Below, one piece after another: positions 61,867 to 64,000 of a stretch of DNA of 64,000 nucleotides. A model generated the notes under the pieces. That model did no database searches, had not been told where the DNA came from, and saw nothing but the letters and a program-made list of their open reading frames with translations. Source of the stretch: Hyphomicrobiales bacterium. Lineage in GTDB: Bacteria > Pseudomonadota > Alphaproteobacteria > Rhizobiales > Rhizobiaceae. The translations under genes and the position numbers were made by a program. The stretch lies in NCBI GenBank assembly GCA_900467685.1, contig UBQX01000011.1, positions 62,001 through 126,000 on the forward strand, given 5' to 3'. How positions within the stretch are numbered: the stretch's first letter is position 1; the number at the start of each line of letters is the position of its first letter.

Positions 61867-64000
61867 ATGGCATCCATCGGAAAAATCGCCCGCCGCACCT
61901 TTCTTGTTGGCGCTGCTGCCGTCGCCGGGGGCGTCGCCTTCGGCTACTATAAATACAAGCAGCCGCTTGAAAACCCGCTGAAGAAGGGGCTCGCTGAAGG
62001 CGAGGCGACCTTCAATCCCTACGTCAAGATCGGCACGGACAACCGCATCACCGTGATCGTCCCGCGCGCCGAAATGGGCCAGGGCGCCTTCACGACGCTC
62101 GCCGCCCTCGTCGCGGAAGAGCTGGATGTCACGCTCGACCAGATCGCCATCGAACACGGGCCAGCAGCCCCCGCCTATTACAATGACGCGGCACTGCGCG
62201 AAGGCGCGCCCTTCCCCGCTTTCGATCATTCCATGGTCGCCGAAACCGTGCGCAACGCCATGGGCGTCGTCGGCAAGTTTCTGGCGCTTCAGATGACTGG
62301 CGGGTCCTCCTCGCTCGCCGACGGTTACGAAAAGATGCGCCTTGCCGGCGCGACCGCTCGCGAAACGTTGAAGGCCGCAGCAGCCCAGAAGCTCGGCGTC
62401 TCCGCAGGCTCGTTGAAAACCGAAGCCGGGAAGGTGATAGACACCAAATCCGGCAAGAGCCTGACCTATGGCGAACTGGCGCTCGACGCCGCGAAGATCG
62501 ATCCGCCTTCCGACGTCGCGCTGAAGCCGCGCGCGCAGTGGAAGCTTCTCGGCAAGCCGCAGCCGCGCAAGGATATGCCGGCCAAGGTTACGGGCCAGCC
62601 GATCTTCGGCATCGATGTGCAATTGCCGGACATGCTCTACGCGACCGTGCGGATGAACCCGCAGCCCGGCGGCGCGATGAAGAGCTTCGATGCGTCAGAG
62701 GCTCTCAAGATGCGCGGCGTGAAGAAGGTCATCGCCATCGATAGCCTCTACGGCAAGGGCTTTGCCGTGATCGCCGACAACACCTGGCGCGCCTTCAAGG
62801 CGGCTGACGCCGTCAAGGTCGTCTGGGCCGACGGTCCCGGACATCGCGACGATGCGGAGGCGAAGAAGATCCTCGCCAGCACGATTGCCGCCGGCGGCGG
62901 CTTCTCGCTGCGCTCCGCGGGCGATCCGGATAAGGCTTTCGCCGACGCACCGCGCGAAAAGCTGGTCGAGGCAGAATATTACGCACCCTTCCTGTCGCAT
63001 GCGACGATGGAGCCGATGAACGCCACGGCCCGTCTCAAGGACGGCGTGCTAGACGTCTGGTCGCCCAATCAGGCACCCAGCGTCATCAAGATCATCGGCG
63101 CGCGGCTGACCAATCTCGCGGACGACAAGATCAACGTCCACACAACCTTCCTCGGCGGCGGTTTCGGCCGGCGCATCGAACCGGATTTCTCCGACTATGC
63201 GATCCGCATCGCCATGGAAACGGAAGGCCGTCCGGTGAAGGTCACCTGGACCCGCGAGGAGGATATCAGCCACGGGCCTTATCGCCCGGCAGCGCTTGCC
63301 CGCTACCGCGCCCGCCTCGGCAATGACGGCCTGCCCGTCGCCATTCATGGCTCGGTGGCCTCGCCTTCCGTCATGGCCGGCATGGTGGGGCGCATCATGC
63401 CGGGCCTGCCAACGGCGGGTCCCGACAATCTGATCGTCGACGGGGCCTATAACCAGCCCTACACGATCCCGAATGAGCGGATCGACGGCTACAAGGCCCC
63501 ACTTTCGACGCCCGTCGCGTCGTGGCGCTCGGTCGGCAATTCGTTCAATGCCTTCATGCATGAAAGCTTCGTGGACGAGCTCGCCCATGCCGGCAAAATC
63601 GATCCGATGGAGTTTCGCCGCAAGCTGATGGCCGATTATCCGACCGCGATTGCGATCCTCGACAAGCTCAAGACGCTCTCCGACTGGGGCAAGCCGATCG
63701 ACAAGACCCGCGCGCAAGGGATTGCCTTCACGCTTTCCTTCGGCACATGGGTCGGCGAGGTCGTGCAGGTGAAGGACGAAAACGGGTCCATCCGCGTCGA
63801 AAAGATCTGGATCGTTGCCGATCCGGGGATGGTGCTCGACCCGCTGAACTTCAAGGCGCAGATGATGTCGGGGGCGATCTACGGCCTCTCCGCTGCGATC
63901 GGCCAGCAGATCAGCTTTGCCGACGGCGCGCCGCAACAGTCGAATTTCAGCGACTATGACGCCATGCGGATGAACCAGTGCCCGGACATCGTGATCGAGA
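61867..64000 (+). CDS. Molybdopterin-binding subunit of xanthine oxidase-family oxidoreductase (IorB-like), 3' truncated by window edge
   Basis: The frame is open from ATG 61867 to the window end (711 codons), so the C-terminus is missing. The N-terminus IARRTFLVGAAAVAGGVAFG is a Tat signal (RRTFL), so the folded complex is exported to the periplasm. Motifs of the molybdenum domain: PRAEMGQGAFTTLAALVAEEL, SHATMEPMNATA, TTFLGGGFGRRIEPDFSDYA and VASWRSVGNSFNAF. With the small subunit it would hydroxylate an N-heterocycle or oxidise an aldehyde; the substrate is unknown. A TetR regulator is divergent. Confidence 0.92.
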   Translation, partial: MASIGKIARRTFLVGAAAVAGGVAFGYYKYKQPLENPLKKGLAEGEATFNPYVKIGTDNRITVIVPRAEMGQGAFTTLAALVAEELDVTLDQIAIEHGPAAPAYYNDAALREGAPFPAFDHSMVAETVRNAMGVVGKFLALQMTGGSSSLADGYEKMRLAGATARETLKAAAAQKLGVSAGSLKTEAGKVIDTKSGKSLTYGELALDAAKIDPPSDVALKPRAQWKLLGKPQPRKDMPAKVTGQPIFGIDVQLPDMLYATVRMNPQPGGAMKSFDASEALKMRGVKKVIAIDSLYGKGFAVIADNTWRAFKAADAVKVVWADGPGHRDDAEAKKILASTIAAGGGFSLRSAGDPDKAFADAPREKLVEAEYYAPFLSHATMEPMNATARLKDGVLDVWSPNQAPSVIKIIGARLTNLADDKINVHTTFLGGGFGRRIEPDFSDYAIRIAMETEGRPVKVTWTREEDISHGPYRPAALARYRARLGNDGLPVAIHGSVASPSVMAGMVGRIMPGLPTAGPDNLIVDGAYNQPYTIPNERIDGYKAPLSTPVASWRSVGNSFNAFMHESFVDELAHAGKIDPMEFRRKLMADYPTAIAILDKLKTLSDWGKPIDKTRAQGIAFTLSFGTWVGEVVQVKDENGSIRVEKIWIVADPGMVLDPLNFKAQMMSGAIYGLSAAIGQQISFADGAPQQSNFSDYDAMRMNQCPDIVIE

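Overview
The window is a chromosomal stretch of an alphaproteobacterium, most likely family Rhizobiaceae (Rhizobium/Agrobacterium group). Supporting signs are the high GC content, short PcaB, phaR/phaAB for polyhydroxybutyrate, SUV3-like helicase next to S4 protein, FdxA and CarD, SAM-II riboswitch before metA, 180-kDa class NAD-glutamate dehydrogenase, CtrA-type TTAA-N7-TTAA boxes, GANTC (CcrM) sites and several dispersed palindromic repeats typical of rhizobia. It is dense housekeeping and metabolic sequence; no prophage, IS element, CRISPR array or integrase was seen.

Layout. 1-4.0 kb: end of a beta-ketoadipate pathway locus (thiolase PcaF, PcaB), an orphan alpha/beta hydrolase and an AGE-family sugar isomerase. 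4.1-4.6 kb: a DUF1127 gene followed by four hairpins whose loops read CCUCCUCCC on the minus strand, a counterpart of the CcaF-CcsR (cuckoo RNA) stress sRNA locus. 4.9-8.9 kb: phaR, a DUF4189 secreted protein, phaA-phaB and a thioesterase. 8.9-9.7 kb: an 817-bp gene-free region packed with GANTC sites, direct repeats and TTAAC motifs. 9.7-14.8 kb: SUV3-like helicase, S4 protein, FdxA, CarD. 14.9-22.6 kb: M48 lipoprotein protease; thiamine locus (thiBPQ under a TPP riboswitch, divergent thiamine pyrophosphokinase), ABC-F ATPase. 22.8-31.2 kb: MoxR ATPase and its VWA partner, separated by a 3-kb block (two membrane proteins, SAM-II-controlled metA, BrnT/BrnA toxin-antitoxin) with the same dispersed repeat on each side; then galM, SulP transporter, ParB-like protein. 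31.3-35.7 kb: gabTD with a divergent MerR-XRE-cupin regulator, then a Phd/PIN toxin-antitoxin pair and tRNA-Gly. 36-40.9 kb: YbaK/PrdX deacylase, thioredoxin-TPR (CnoX-like), LON-domain protein, Trm112-like protein, Ubi hydroxylase, TesB. 41-44.3 kb: nitrogen locus glnK-amtB plus a second amt, each unit with a sigma-54 promoter. 44.4-53 kb: ftsK (CtrA box upstream), lolA, xth, asd (with a candidate Lys/Thr-rich leader peptide), lytic transglycosylase, carbonic anhydrase, pyridoxal kinase. 53.1-64 kb: NAD-glutamate dehydrogenase, UMF1-type MFS transporter, ispG, and a TetR regulator divergent from a two-gene molybdenum oxidoreductase whose large subunit runs off the window.

Taken together the genes describe carbon storage (PHB), aromatic and GABA catabolism, ammonium sensing and uptake, glutamate breakdown, and cofactor supply (thiamine, PLP, isoprenoid precursors). 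RNA-level control is prominent: TPP and SAM-II riboswitches, the CcsR-like sRNA array and the possible asd leader peptide. The best candidates for new biology are the sRNA array, the GANTC/iteron region and the asd leader. All functional calls rest on reading motifs in the translated sequence; no database search was run.
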